Shown: positions 1-8,876 of the stretch, piece after piece
Layout of the letters: the number at the start of each line of letters is the position of its first letter
Position numbering within the stretch: position 1 is the first letter of the stretch
Origin: DAOWGG01 sp965369815
GTDB lineage: Bacteria; Patescibacteriota; Gracilibacteria; UM-FILTER-43-11
Length of the DNA: 25,137 bases
Assembly: GCA_965369815.1 (NCBI GenBank)
Contig: CBDUQS010000017.1
Span: forward strand, 1 to 25,137
Direction: 5' to 3'
Position numbers and translations under genes: made by a program
Notes under the pieces: model-generated
Databases searched by the model: none
What the model saw: only the letters and a program-made list of their open reading frames with translations
Told to the model about the DNA's origin: nothing

Positions 1-1
1 T

Positions 2-130
2 GAAGTAATTCTTTGCCAAGGAGAAAGATTGACCATCGACAGCAATGCTATGATTCGCATTGTGTTTTTAATCGCCGAAAGAAGAAGGGACGCCAAGTCC
101 TGTCTATCGGTGGCGTCGTCGAATGTATAA
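2..130 (+). CDS. possible 3' end of a gene entering from the left edge
   Basis: An open frame runs from the window edge to a TAA stop at 128-130 (42 codons) and overlaps the 3' end of the opposing lgt gene by 27 bases. The end of the peptide reads GERLTIDSNAMIRIVFLI followed by an arginine-rich segment. The pattern (GE, alternating hydrophobic residues, then basic residues) is faintly like the CsrA fold, but this is too weak to name. An open stretch of this length can occur by chance. If it is not a gene, bases 1-88 hold nothing else I can recognise. Confidence 0.2.
   Translation, partial: EVILCQGERLTIDSNAMIRIVFLIAERRRDAKSCLSVASSNV
89..117 (-). terminator. candidate hairpin terminator of lgt
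   Basis: GACGCCA (89-95) and TGGCGTC (111-117) are perfect 7-base inverted arms around a 15-base loop that contains the lgt stop codon. On the minus strand the stem is followed by the pyrimidine-rich stretch CCTTCTTCTTTC. The stem overlaps the last lgt codons and the T-tract is interrupted, so this is a weak intrinsic terminator candidate. Confidence 0.3.
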
Positions 131-874
131 AATTCCAATCAAGCCAGTGAGTAGCATGGCGAAGCTGAACAGTTGTCCAAGCGTGAAATAGGTAAAAATA
201 AAACCGATCTGTTCATCGGGCGCACGCCAAAACTCAATAATCGTTCTAAATAATCCGTAGAAGAAGAGATAGCTGAAAAGTAGAATCCCTTTTTTTGGTT
301 TTTTTGTGAAAATAAAAAGTAGTACTCCAAAGAGTAAAAAAGAAGCAAAGGACTGAAAAAGTTGAGAAGGATACCGAAGAATCCCGTCACCAAAATCGAC
401 TCCCATCCATTCAAAATTAGAGTTGTTAACAGGTCGTCCCACCAACTCCCGATTCACAAAGTTGGCCAGTCGCGTAAAAGTCAGCGCCAATGCCCCCGGA
501 ATCACCGTAATATCCGCCAGGTCAAAGAATTTGATTTTATGCTTTTTGCAAAAAAACCACCCCACAATCATCGAGATGATCATTCCGCCGTGAAATGACA
601 TGCCCCCCTCCCAAACAGCGAAAATTTTAGCAGGATTTTGAATAAAATAAGGCAGATTGTAAAAAAGCACGTATCCCAGTCGTCCGCCGACGATCACCCC
701 AAGCAAAAATACCCAAAAGGCCAAATCAAAAATCTGATCGGTGCTTTTGAATACTTTTCGTTTTTTATTGAGCCAGTTTAAAATCCAAATGCCCACTAGT
801 AATCCAACGCCATAGCTAATGCCGTACCAGTGAACTGCCAAGGGACCAATTTTGAAAGCAATAGGATCTAACAT
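104..874 (-). CDS. lgt: prolipoprotein diacylglyceryl transferase (Lgt)
   Basis: Integral membrane enzyme that moves a diacylglyceryl group from phosphatidylglycerol to the lipobox cysteine of prelipoproteins, the first step of lipoprotein maturation. The 256-residue protein has about seven hydrophobic segments. Visible family signatures are HWYGISY (15-21), GGMSFHGG (90-97, with the essential His at 95), the arginine-rich NRELVGR (141-147), RYPSQLFQ (167-174) and EFWRAPD (214-220, matching the second catalytic arginine region of E. coli Lgt). Length is slightly below the E. coli protein, mainly in loops. It starts with ATG and ends with TAG. It is transcribed divergently from tsaD, with a repeat element between them. 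An lgt gene implies that this cell makes lipoproteins; no lspA is in view. Confidence 0.96.
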   Translation of the reverse strand: MLDPIAFKIGPLAVHWYGISYGVGLLVGIWILNWLNKKRKVFKSTDQIFDLAFWVFLLGVIVGGRLGYVLFYNLPYFIQNPAKIFAVWEGGMSFHGGMIISMIVGWFFCKKHKIKFFDLADITVIPGALALTFTRLANFVNRELVGRPVNNSNFEWMGVDFGDGILRYPSQLFQSFASFLLFGVLLFIFTKKPKKGILLFSYLFFYGLFRTIIEFWRAPDEQIGFIFTYFTLGQLFSFAMLLTGLIGILYIRRRHR

Positions 875-913
875 AGTTTAATTTTATCACCTTTTGTAAT
901 CTCCGCCACCATA

Positions 914-1059
914 TTGTCATCCTGAGTCTCCTTTTGTCATTTCGACCAACGTGGAGAAATCCCTATCCAAAATTCCAACATGAATGATGCTTAGAAAAGA
1001 GATTTCTCGGCAGGCTCGAAATGACAAAAGGAGGACTTCCATCGATGTGGGTATGACAA
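914..1059. repeat. GTCATTTCGA-type nested inverted repeat (MITE/REP-like)
   Basis: A long imperfect inverted repeat fills most of the lgt-tsaD gap. The left arm (929-961) begins TCCTTTTGTCATTTCGA and ends AGAAATC. The reverse complement of the right arm (1001-1032) begins with the same 17 bases and ends with the same 7, with differing bases between. An outer pair TTGTCAT (914-920) and ATGACAA (1053-1059) encloses it. Words of the form GTCATTTCGA...GAGAAATC are familiar from dispersed non-coding palindromes in many unrelated bacteria. No transposase lies nearby, so it would be non-autonomous. It may also act as a bidirectional transcription barrier. Confidence 0.75.
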
Positions 1060-1091
1060 CGGGGTGATAAGACTTTAAAATCCCATCATCT

Positions 1092-1097
1092 TATAAT
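1092..1097 (+). promoter_or_regulatory. -10 element of the tsaD promoter
   Basis: TATAAT at 1092-1097 lies only 11 bases before the tsaD ATG, so transcription would start about 5 bases before the start codon and give a nearly leaderless mRNA. No convincing -35 hexamer lies at the usual distance. Leaderless or very short-leader transcripts would fit the lack of Shine-Dalgarno sites here. Confidence 0.5.
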
Positions 1098-1108
1098 ACA
1101 ATCGGAAT

Positions 1109-2125
<1,017 letters not shown>

Positions 2126-2160
2126 GTGGATATTTCACACTCGCACTTACAGTGAACACT

Positions 2161-2169
2161 TGCTATAAT
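2161..2169 (+). promoter_or_regulatory. extended -10 promoter of nadB
   Basis: TGCTATAAT is a perfect extended -10 element (TGn followed by TATAAT at 2164-2169). No good -35 hexamer is present, as expected for extended -10 promoters. The predicted start is near 2176, leaving about 17 bases of leader before the nadB ATG at 2193. Confidence 0.55.
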
Positions 2170-2192
2170 AAAGCTCGATTATTCATAGAGCC

Positions 2193-3680
2193 ATGAAACA
2201 AACGGATTATCTCATCATCGGTGCTGGTATTGCAGGTCTTACAGCGGCTTATCATTTAAAAGATCTGGGTAAAGTGACGATTCTTACTAAGGGAAAGTTA
2301 AAACAAGCCAATAGTTATTGGGCTCAGGGGGGGATTGCTGCTGTTTTAACCAAAGAGGATCGGTTTGTTAAGCATATCGACGATACTTTGGCAGCGGGCG
2401 CAAATCATGGAGATCGAGATGCCATTCGTCATTTGGTGGAAGGCGCTCCTAAAGCGATTCGTTTTTTGGAATCTATTGGTGTTAAATTTAAAAAAGAACC
2501 TGGGTTAGAAGGGGGGCACAGCGAAGCTCGCGTATGGCGAACCAGCGATTTTACAGGGCAAGACGTTCTTAATCATTTAATCAAAGCGGTTCAATCTCCC
2601 AAAACAGGAACTCCGTTTGGCGGAAAGGTGAAAAATATTGAAGTATTAGAAAATACAGACGCAGTCGAATTGATAACAGAAGGTGGGCGATGTATGGGGG
2701 CTTTTGTGCGCGAAGGAAACAGTGAAACGCTAGAGCCTTTTTTGGCAAAACACACCATTTTAGCGACAGGGGGGCTTGGACAATTGTTCGAGAAAACCAG
2801 CAATCCACGAGCGGCGGGTGGAGACGGTTTAGCGATGGCGGCCAATGTAGGATTGGAGTTAGAAGATCTCGAGTTTGTTCAGTTTCATCCCACAGCACTC
2901 AATAAATACGACGAAGGGCGCTACTTCCTTCTTTCCGAAACACTACGCGGTTTTGGAGCGAAAGTTCTCAATTCAAAAAAGGAATCCTTTTTAAATCAAT
3001 TTGATCCCCGCGGAGAGCTCGCTCCTCGCGACATTGTAACCCGTGCGATTTTCTTTGAAATGATGAACGGGCCGGCTTACTTGGATATGCATCATCTCTT
3101 TGCCAAGGAGGTTAAAAATCGATTCCCCAACATCACGAAGCGATTAAAAAATTACGGGTTAGATTTAACCAAAGATCTCATTCCAATCACTCCAGTTGCC
3201 CATTTTTCATGCGGAGGAATCCCCGTGGATCAATACGGGAATACAAAATTACCGGGGCTATTAGCCGTTGGAGAGGTGGCCTGTAGTGGTGTCCATGGAG
3301 CCAACCGATTAGCAAGCAATGCACTTTTGGAAGGACTGGTATTTGGTGAAGCAATCGCAAAAGGTTTGGAAAAGAAAAAAGAAGCAGGAGAAGAAATCGA
3401 GCTTGATGAGAAAATGGAAATAGAAACTCCAAAAATTTTTATGGAATCCATGGAGCAAGTGCGCGCTTATGCGAAACGAATAAGTCAGATTATGTGGGAG
3501 AGAGTCGGAATCGTCCGTCGTCCAGATGGGCTGGAAAAAGCACTTAAAGAAATCACCGAAATTCCCGCACGCGATTATCGCATTCAACATCGACAAATCG
3601 TATGCTATAAAATGATACAGGCAGCCATTCAACGTCCATCGAGTTTAGGGTGTCATTATATATCTTCTGAAATGCCTTAG
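2193..3680 (+). CDS. nadB: L-aspartate oxidase (NadB)
   Basis: FAD enzyme that oxidises L-aspartate to iminoaspartate, the first step of de novo NAD synthesis; oxygen or, in anaerobes, fumarate can reoxidise it. The dinucleotide fold is seen in GAGIAGLTAAYHL near the N-terminus. Family segments follow in order: SYWAQGGIAAV, GGHSEARVWRTSDFTGQDV, ATGGLGQLFEKTSNP, FVQFHPTAL, the active-site region LLSETLRGFGAKVLN and PRDIVTRAI, then HFSCGGIPVD and the FAD-binding GVHGANRLASNALLEGLVFG. The C-terminal helical domain is short, but the closing pattern around GCHYISSEMP resembles the family end, so the 495-residue protein appears complete. NadA and NadC are not in view. It ends in TAG and prsW starts three bases later, so the two are likely co-transcribed. 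Confidence 0.95.
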   Translation: MKQTDYLIIGAGIAGLTAAYHLKDLGKVTILTKGKLKQANSYWAQGGIAAVLTKEDRFVKHIDDTLAAGANHGDRDAIRHLVEGAPKAIRFLESIGVKFKKEPGLEGGHSEARVWRTSDFTGQDVLNHLIKAVQSPKTGTPFGGKVKNIEVLENTDAVELITEGGRCMGAFVREGNSETLEPFLAKHTILATGGLGQLFEKTSNPRAAGGDGLAMAANVGLELEDLEFVQFHPTALNKYDEGRYFLLSETLRGFGAKVLNSKKESFLNQFDPRGELAPRDIVTRAIFFEMMNGPAYLDMHHLFAKEVKNRFPNITKRLKNYGLDLTKDLIPITPVAHFSCGGIPVDQYGNTKLPGLLAVGEVACSGVHGANRLASNALLEGLVFGEAIAKGLEKKKEAGEEIELDEKMEIETPKIFMESMEQVRAYAKRISQIMWERVGIVRRPDGLEKALKEITEIPARDYRIQHRQIVCYKMIQAAIQRPSSLGCHYISSEMP

Positions 3681-3683
3681 TTT

Positions 3684-4652
3684 ATGTTTCAGCTTAAATC
3701 CATCATCGTATTTTTAATTGCGATTATTCCCGCGATATTTTGGCTGTATATTTTCTTAAAACAGCATCACGAAAATAAGTGGTTGGTCGTGTTCACTTTT
3801 CTTGGGGGAATGGTAGCTGCAAAGCTTATTTTGGTCTATCAGGGGTATTGGGATCAAACGGTTAATTTGGTTTTCTTTAAGGTGGACCCAGTTGATTTTA
3901 AAAACAATATCGAAAATTTGTTTATCAATAGTCCGATAATGGCCTTGTTTTTGAGTTTCGTTGGAGTGGGAGTGATCGAAGAATATCTCAAGTTTAGGGT
4001 TATGAAATTAATCAATTATAACTTCTTTAAATCGATTGATGATGTGATTGAATTGGCAATCGTCAGTGCACTTGGTTTTGCCTTTTTTGAAAACGTAATT
4101 TATTTCAGTCGTCATTGGGGTGAATTATCTACAGGAAGTTTCTTTATATTCGCCACGATGCGAGTGACCATTGTTACGATGGTACACGTCCTTTGCTCAG
4201 GGTTGCTTGGTTATTACTACGGAATGGCCTTCTTCTCATCTCCGATGCTTAAGATACAGCACATGAAACGTAAACAGCATCCCGTTCTGCAATTTTTCAA
4301 AAAAGTACTCCATCTTAAAAAATCCCATGTGTATCACGATGAAATGATTGTCATTGGATTAGTACTTTCAATGGTGATTCATGGACTATACGATTTCTTT
4401 CTCACTATCAATTTAACAGTAATCGGCATTCCTTTGGTGTTTCCAATTATGTTCCTTTATTTCTTCGGAGGTTTCTGGCTACTCAATAAGCTAATTCAAA
4501 GAAAGGAGGACCATTTAAAGCTTGGATTGGTAGGAACTCGTGTGATGCCAAAGGAAGATTTTGCGAATCTACTGGAGGAAATTGGAACAATCAAAGAGAA
4601 GATGAGAGAGGGGAATCGAAAAGATGAAATTTTAAATCAAGAACAACAATAA
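3684..4652 (+). CDS. PrsW-family intramembrane protease
   Basis: Polytopic membrane protein of about eight hydrophobic segments with the PrsW signatures: EEYLKF (99-104), FFENVIY (134-140), VHVLCSGLLGYYYG (167-180) and HGLYDFF (233-239). In this superfamily, related to CAAX prenyl proteases, the paired glutamates and the histidines form the putative active site. Bacillus PrsW makes the first cut of the anti-sigma factor RsiW, but the substrate here is unknown and no anti-sigma gene is adjacent. A charged cytoplasmic tail (about 272-322) follows the last membrane segment. It lies three bases after nadB, so it is probably in the same transcript, with no obvious functional link. Confidence 0.88.
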   Translation: MFQLKSIIVFLIAIIPAIFWLYIFLKQHHENKWLVVFTFLGGMVAAKLILVYQGYWDQTVNLVFFKVDPVDFKNNIENLFINSPIMALFLSFVGVGVIEEYLKFRVMKLINYNFFKSIDDVIELAIVSALGFAFFENVIYFSRHWGELSTGSFFIFATMRVTIVTMVHVLCSGLLGYYYGMAFFSSPMLKIQHMKRKQHPVLQFFKKVLHLKKSHVYHDEMIVIGLVLSMVIHGLYDFFLTINLTVIGIPLVFPIMFLYFFGGFWLLNKLIQRKEDHLKLGLVGTRVMPKEDFANLLEEIGTIKEKMREGNRKDEILNQEQQ

Positions 4653-4698
4653 TTATCCAAATTGCCTTCAGTTCATCCCTCCTGCGTCGGGATTAACG

Positions 4699-4746
4699 CT
4701 ATCAAATGGCTAGCAATTTGAAGGCCATCTGATAGCAATTTGATAG
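4699..4746. repeat. word-repeat hairpin upstream of the NifU-like gene
   Basis: The word CTATCAAATGGC (4699-4710) can pair with GCCATCTGATAG (4724-4735; 12 bases, one mismatch) or through its first nine bases with ATTTGATAG (4738-4746; perfect). The word TAGCAATTTGA also occurs twice as a direct repeat (4711-4721 and 4733-4743). The two folds exclude each other and lie directly before the start codon at 4751/4757. The element could be a switch-like leader, a terminator of prsW or a passive repeat. It belongs to the same class as the other word clusters in this window. Confidence 0.65.
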
Positions 4747-4756
4747 ATATGTGAAT

Positions 4757-5014
4757 ATGAAAAAAGATTTTAGTAAATTAGATATCGACGAGCAGATCAA
4801 ATTGATCAATAAGGCTCTCGAAGCAGATGTAATCCCGCTCCTTTCATCTCACGGAGGTGGCTTGGAGATTCTAGATATTCAGGAAAAAGAAGTATATGTA
4901 CGTTATTACGGTGCTTGTCACGGCTGTCCGTTGGCGAGCGGAGGAACATTAGAATTCATTGAATACACCCTGCAAAGTCAGATTGACGAAGAGATTCGAG
5001 TGGTACCAGCATGA
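4757..5014 (+). CDS. NifU C-terminal domain protein (Fe-S cluster carrier)
   Basis: Small protein of about 85 residues made only of the NifU C-terminal (Nfu) domain. It shows VIPLLSSHGGGLEILDI, a hydrophobic strand, and YYGACHGCPLASGGTLEFIE, whose CxxC motif is the site where such proteins hold a transferable [4Fe-4S] cluster, usually as a dimer. An in-frame GTG at 4751 would add two residues; ATG at 4757 is preferred because it gives an ordinary MKKDF start. It ends in TGA inside the next repeat. In a cell with an [FeFe] hydrogenase, an Fe-S type PurF and a NuoF-like protein, a cluster-delivery protein has an obvious role, but no isc or suf scaffold genes are adjacent. Confidence 0.9.
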   Translation: MKKDFSKLDIDEQIKLINKALEADVIPLLSSHGGGLEILDIQEKEVYVRYYGACHGCPLASGGTLEFIEYTLQSQIDEEIRVVPA

Positions 5015-5124
5015 TCTCAGATCCGATATCTCAGATCTCAGATTTAGATATTAGTTCTGAGCTCTGAAATCAGAGATAATGTTCTTTTTATCTAATTTCG
5101 AATTTCGTGCTTCGAGTTTCGAAT
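5015..5124. repeat. two word clusters between convergent genes
   Basis: The gap between the convergent NifU-like and purD genes is filled by two word families. At 5015-5080 variants of ATCTCAGAT alternate with their complements, ending in CTCTGAAATCAGAG, a hairpin followed by a T-rich tract. At 5094-5124 the word ATTTCGAATTTCG recurs with the palindromic core TTCGAA. The first cluster starts within four bases of the TGA stop and the second abuts the purD stop at 5125. Together they could form a two-sided terminator. Confidence 0.6.
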
Positions 5125-6429
5125 TTACGAGCGAAGCGAGTTCATCATCTCCACCTTCTTCTCAATCAATTCATGTGTACCAATATCTTTCCGATAAAAA
5201 ATAGGCCCTTCCACCGATTCCACCCCTTGTTGTGCCAAGCTCTCCGCTTCCTCAATCGTGTCCGCAATACCCACAAAAGCCAAGGCACGTGATCCAAGAA
5301 GTACTAGTTCACCACCCACTTCATCCACAGAAGCATAAAAAACTTTCAATCCTTCGGGTAATTCACCAATTTTAATTCGCTCACCTTTTACGGGATTTGT
5401 AGGGTAGCCTTCCGGTACAGCATATTTACACACCGTCGCTTTTTTTGAGAATCGGATATCCAATTCATCCAAATTTCCTTTAATAATCGCTTGGCAAATA
5501 TCCACAAAATCCGTCTCAAGTAATGGCATAGCGTTTTCAGCCTCTGGGTCGCCAAGACGACAATTATATTCAATAAGTTTTACCCCATTTTTAGTGGCGA
5601 TAAAACCGCCATACATAACTCCTTTGTAGGGCTCACCTAGCTCTGCCTTCATGGCTTTGGCAGTTTGAACGGTGATTTCATGAGCTTCGTCTAAATCTGA
5701 TTCTTTTAGAAAGGGGAGGTTACCAGGGTAGCTATAAGTTCCCATTCCACCGGTATTCGGGCCAGTGTCGCCTTCAAAGGCTCGTTTGTGATCCTGAATA
5801 GGGGGCATGTCGATTATATGCTCTCCGTCCACAAAGCTCATTAAGCTGAATTCTTGCCCAATCAATTTCTCTTCAATCACAACCTTCCCATGTTTTGTTA
5901 AAAATTTTTGAGCCTCCAAAACGCCATCCTCGATTGTTTCAAAATGATCTCCCATCACCATCACTCCTTTTCCGCCAGCAAGTCCATCTGCTTTCACTAC
6001 AATTTCACCCAATTCCGAAGCAAATTCCATCATTCCATCAGTACTTTCAAATACTTTAAATTGAGGGCCTCCAGGAACATTGTGTTTTGCCAGAAGGTTC
6101 CGCGTAAAAGATTTTGAACTTTCTAGTTGAGAACTTTTTTTAGTAGGGGAGGCACTAGGAATTCCAATTAAAGCGAGGATATCTACCACTCCGTCAGCCA
6201 TGGGATTTTCGGGGCCGACAACGGCAAAGTCTGGCTTAGTTTTTGCGGCAAAGTCCTGAATTGCTTTCATGTCCGAAAGGTCACCCACATGGTAAATAGA
6301 TGCGAGATCTCGAATGCCCGGATTCATAGCACTGGCAAAAACCAGTAGCTCATTACATTTCGGAGATTTTTTAAAGGCTTCAGCCATCGCATGTTCACGA
6401 GCCCCATTGCCGATCAAAAGAATTTTCAT
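5125..6429 (-). CDS. purD: phosphoribosylamine-glycine ligase (PurD, GARS)
   Basis: ATP-grasp ligase that joins glycine to phosphoribosylamine, the second step of purine synthesis, acting directly after PurF, which is upstream on the same strand. The N-terminus reads MKILLIGNGAREHAMAEAF. The ATP-grasp core shows VKADGLAGGKGVMV, the central PPIQDHKRAFEGDTG and GPNTGGMGTYS, and the metal and ATP site EYNCRLGDPEAENAMPLL, followed by the C-domain. Length of 434 residues is normal. ATG at 6429 gives the canonical start; an upstream ATG at 6477 would add 16 hydrophobic residues (FLLYLYYVVLLLLF) not expected in this cytosolic enzyme. It ends in TAA beside a repeat cluster. Confidence 0.95.
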   Translation of the reverse strand: MKILLIGNGAREHAMAEAFKKSPKCNELLVFASAMNPGIRDLASIYHVGDLSDMKAIQDFAAKTKPDFAVVGPENPMADGVVDILALIGIPSASPTKKSSQLESSKSFTRNLLAKHNVPGGPQFKVFESTDGMMEFASELGEIVVKADGLAGGKGVMVMGDHFETIEDGVLEAQKFLTKHGKVVIEEKLIGQEFSLMSFVDGEHIIDMPPIQDHKRAFEGDTGPNTGGMGTYSYPGNLPFLKESDLDEAHEITVQTAKAMKAELGEPYKGVMYGGFIATKNGVKLIEYNCRLGDPEAENAMPLLETDFVDICQAIIKGNLDELDIRFSKKATVCKYAVPEGYPTNPVKGERIKIGELPEGLKVFYASVDEVGGELVLLGSRALAFVGIADTIEEAESLAQQGVESVEGPIFYRKDIGTHELIEKKVEMMNSLRS

Positions 6430-6532
6430 AGTAAAAAGTAGTAACAAAACAACGTAGTAAAGATATAACAAAAACACATGAACGACAAAGTCATTTCATT
6501 ATTATCTTTTAGCTTCTTAGTCCACTATGAAA

Positions 6533-6958
6533 TTATGGACCTTCCGGCAACTGATAGTCGGTTTTAACTTTTTTGACGAGGTTACTAAGATTCTCAACTT
6601 CTTTTTCATTCAAATCAGAAAAAGCCTTATGACAATGGTAATCCATATATTTCTCCATTTCTTTTTCCGCTTCAATACCTGCAGGGGTGAGCTTAATAAG
6701 CTTACAGCGAGGATCTTTGTGCTTTTCCTTACTAATAACCCCCTGTTTTTCCATCTTACTAATCGTTGAAGACATCCAGGAGTGCTTGGTGTCGAAAAGA
6801 TCACTCAATTCGCGAATGGTTTTTGGGCCAACCTTTAAGTTAAGCATAATCAAATTTTTCATAATTCGGCTACTATCCAAATGTTTACATAGTTTAATAA
6901 TCCGACGGCTTACCAGATAGAGATTCATCATCGCTATTTTAGGATTCGTATTAGTCAT
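6533..6958 (-). CDS. MarR-family winged-helix regulator
   Basis: Dimeric DNA-binding regulator of about 141 residues. The core contains the helix-turn-helix region TIRELSDLFDTKHSWMSSTISKMEKQGVI and the wing signature DPRCKLIKLTPAG, matching the MarR pattern D-x-R-x5-LTxxG. The C-terminal helix forms the dimer interface. Cysteines in LCKHL, DPRCK and DYHCHK leave room for redox sensing, but the family does not require it. An ATG at 7042 would add 28 residues (FYLKPLKEVLFCC...) unlike the family; ATG at 6958 gives MTNTNPKIAMM and is preferred. It lies 158 bases downstream of hydA and just upstream of purD on the same strand, so hydrogenase control is a plausible but unproven role. Confidence 0.88.
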   Translation of the reverse strand: MTNTNPKIAMMNLYLVSRRIIKLCKHLDSSRIMKNLIMLNLKVGPKTIRELSDLFDTKHSWMSSTISKMEKQGVISKEKHKDPRCKLIKLTPAGIEAEKEMEKYMDYHCHKAFSDLNEKEVENLSNLVKKVKTDYQLPEGP

Positions 6959-6969
6959 AATAAATATTT

Positions 6970-6997
6970 GCTTATTAAGCTGATGAAATTTAATTAA
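6970..6997. promoter_or_regulatory. two palindromes upstream of marR, possible operator
   Basis: GCTTATTAAGC (6970-6980) is a perfect 11-base palindrome around a central T, and TTAATTAA (6990-6997) is a second perfect palindrome. They begin 12 bases before the preferred marR start at 6958, where an autoregulatory operator would be expected for this family. The surrounding sequence is AT-rich, where short palindromes are common, so this is only a candidate. Confidence 0.35.
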
Positions 6998-7116
6998 GGG
7001 GCAACAAAACAAAACCTCTTTCAGAGGCTTTAAATAAAACAATGTTGGAAAGTAATGGCTTCTTTCACCGAATCAAGCTCTTTATGTTAATTTAAATTAT
7101 ATATATATTTTCATTT

Positions 7117-8832
7117 TTATTCAAATTTTCTTTTTTTTGCATAACGAGTCAAAAGAATCGCTTCCTGTTTTTTCTTGGGGAGCTTCTGAATATAATTTTC
7201 AAAAAAATCAACCACCATCGGATTCAAATGAGCCTTTCGAAGTTTCATTTTATCGTCGATTTTATAAAGAGTGCTAATGCGTTTGGCGATAATTTTTTCG
7301 GTGGAAGGAAGCGGCTGTCCGCCACCCCCAATACATCCACCAGGGCAGGCCATCATTTCAATATAATGGTATTTCTTCGGGTGTTTTTTAATTATATCCA
7401 TCACTTTGTGAGAATTTTTAGCCATGGCGACCACCGCCACACGAATTGTTTTATTCCCCATTTTTATCGAAGCTTCTTTAATCCCTTCCATCCCACGAAC
7501 GGCTTTGAATTCAGGTTTTTTCAGCTCTTTGCCGGTTAAAAAGAAATAAGCACTTCGAAGGGCAGATTCCATCACTCCACCAGAGGCTCCATAAATCGCG
7601 GCGGCGCCTGAATAGGTTCCTGGTAAATCCACTTTCCCTTTTTTAAGCTTCGGCAAATTGATTTTATGTTTTTTAAGAAGCGCACCGGTTTCGCGCGTCG
7701 TAAGAACATGGTCTACAGGATTCATTCCATCTATTTTGAATTTACTAAAGCCTGCTTCATATTTTTTAGAAGTGCAGGGCATAAAAGAAACGATCACAAT
7801 TTTTTTTGGATCCACTCCCGCCTTTTTGGCCCACCAGGTTTTGTAAGCACCTCCGGAATGAATCTGAGGAGAGCGTGCTTGTGTCAGGTGATTGAGCATA
7901 TCAGGATGATAGAATTCAGCGGTTTTTACCCAGCCTGGGCAACAAGAGGTGATCATCGGTAAGTCCTCATTTTTTTTGATTCGCTCCACTAGCTCCATGG
8001 CTTCCACATAGGTGGTAATGTCTGCCCCCATATTCACATCAAACACATAATCAAAGCCCAGTTTTTTAAGGGCGGTATACATTTGTTTTTCCATATTGGT
8101 GCCCGGAGCCAATCCAAACTCTTCACCAATGCTCGCACGAACGGAAGGGGCCATTTGGGCGATGAGAATCTTCCCTTTTTTGTTTTTCAGAAGTTTTTCA
8201 ACCGGTTCCAAATGACTTTGCTCTCGTACTGCGTTGACGGGGCAGTGAACGGTACACTGTCCACAGTACACGCAGTCCACATTTGGGTCGCAATTGTAAG
8301 CCAGGTGAGTTTTACTTCCTTTTCCTTCTAGTTTCAAAAAACCAATACCAATTTTTTCGCACATCTCCACACATTTATTACAAGAAATACAGGCTTGTGG
8401 ATCGAACTCTGCTGCCGTTCCCATTTTATGAATGGGGGCACTGATTTTATCACGTTTATATTTACTACCTGAAATTTTGAATTTCCGCATCAATCGATCT
8501 GTCTTGCAAAAATAACCTTTCTGGCATCGGGGGCAAAATTTCTGATGATCGGCCAAAAGCAGTTCTAAATTTTCATCCCTCAATTTGCGAACGGTGGGGG
8601 AATTGGTGAGTACTTTCATTCCATCCTCCGCTTTTAAATCACAAGAAGTACAAACCTTTCCATTCGGCTTCACCTCCACCAAGCAGGTTCGGCAATGCAC
8701 ATCTAATTTTAAATCTTCATGGTAGCAAAAATGAGGAATCTCAATGTTATTATCGATCGCGATTTGCAAAATACTTGCGCCCTCATCACATTTTATTTTC
8801 TTCCCGTCGATTTCAATTTGGATTTTTTTCAT
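7117..8832 (-). CDS. hydA: [FeFe] hydrogenase catalytic subunit, NuoG-like N-terminus
   Basis: Reversible H2-forming enzyme. From ATG at 8832 (571 residues) the domains are: a [2Fe-2S] ferredoxin domain (about 1-80; C36, C47, C50, C61/C64); a His-ligated cluster motif H96-x3-C100-x2-C103-x5-C109; two [4Fe-4S] motifs (C148/151/154/158 and C187/190/193/197); then the H-cluster domain with all three signatures, TSCCPGW (295-301), MPCTSKKYE (351-359) and MMACPGGCIGGGGQP (493-507). The H-cluster ligands C298, C353, C496 and C500 and the proton-relay C297 are present. GASGGVMESALR supports a group A, NAD(P)H-linked or bifurcating type. An ATG at 8943 overlaps the upstream gene and adds residues unlike the family. 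It lies 44 bases after the NuoF-like gene. HydE/F/G maturases are not in the window. Confidence 0.95.
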   Translation of the reverse strand: MKKIQIEIDGKKIKCDEGASILQIAIDNNIEIPHFCYHEDLKLDVHCRTCLVEVKPNGKVCTSCDLKAEDGMKVLTNSPTVRKLRDENLELLLADHQKFCPRCQKGYFCKTDRLMRKFKISGSKYKRDKISAPIHKMGTAAEFDPQACISCNKCVEMCEKIGIGFLKLEGKGSKTHLAYNCDPNVDCVYCGQCTVHCPVNAVREQSHLEPVEKLLKNKKGKILIAQMAPSVRASIGEEFGLAPGTNMEKQMYTALKKLGFDYVFDVNMGADITTYVEAMELVERIKKNEDLPMITSCCPGWVKTAEFYHPDMLNHLTQARSPQIHSGGAYKTWWAKKAGVDPKKIVIVSFMPCTSKKYEAGFSKFKIDGMNPVDHVLTTRETGALLKKHKINLPKLKKGKVDLPGTYSGAAAIYGASGGVMESALRSAYFFLTGKELKKPEFKAVRGMEGIKEASIKMGNKTIRVAVVAMAKNSHKVMDIIKKHPKKYHYIEMMACPGGCIGGGGQPLPSTEKIIAKRISTLYKIDDKMKLRKAHLNPMVVDFFENYIQKLPKKKQEAILLTRYAKKRKFE

Positions 8833-8876
8833 CGTAAAGTCAGTTATTCTGAAGGCGATATTTGCCAATGTCGCTT

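Noticed and set aside
875..1108. Transposase remnant in the lgt-tsaD gap
   Set aside because: No open frame or transposase-like peptide is visible; only the palindromic element is present.
2581..2898. Minus-strand open frames inside nadB
   Set aside because: They are shadows of the strongly conserved nadB frame with no domain-like sequence.
5012..5014. TGA recoded as glycine, as in Gracilibacteria
   Set aside because: The NifU-like and NuoF-like genes both end at TGA exactly where their families end, and readthrough would only enter repeat or gap sequence.
6430..6477. Hydrophobic N-terminal extension of PurD as a signal peptide
   Set aside because: PurD is cytosolic and the family begins at MKILLIGNGAREHA; the extension is low-complexity AT-rich sequence.
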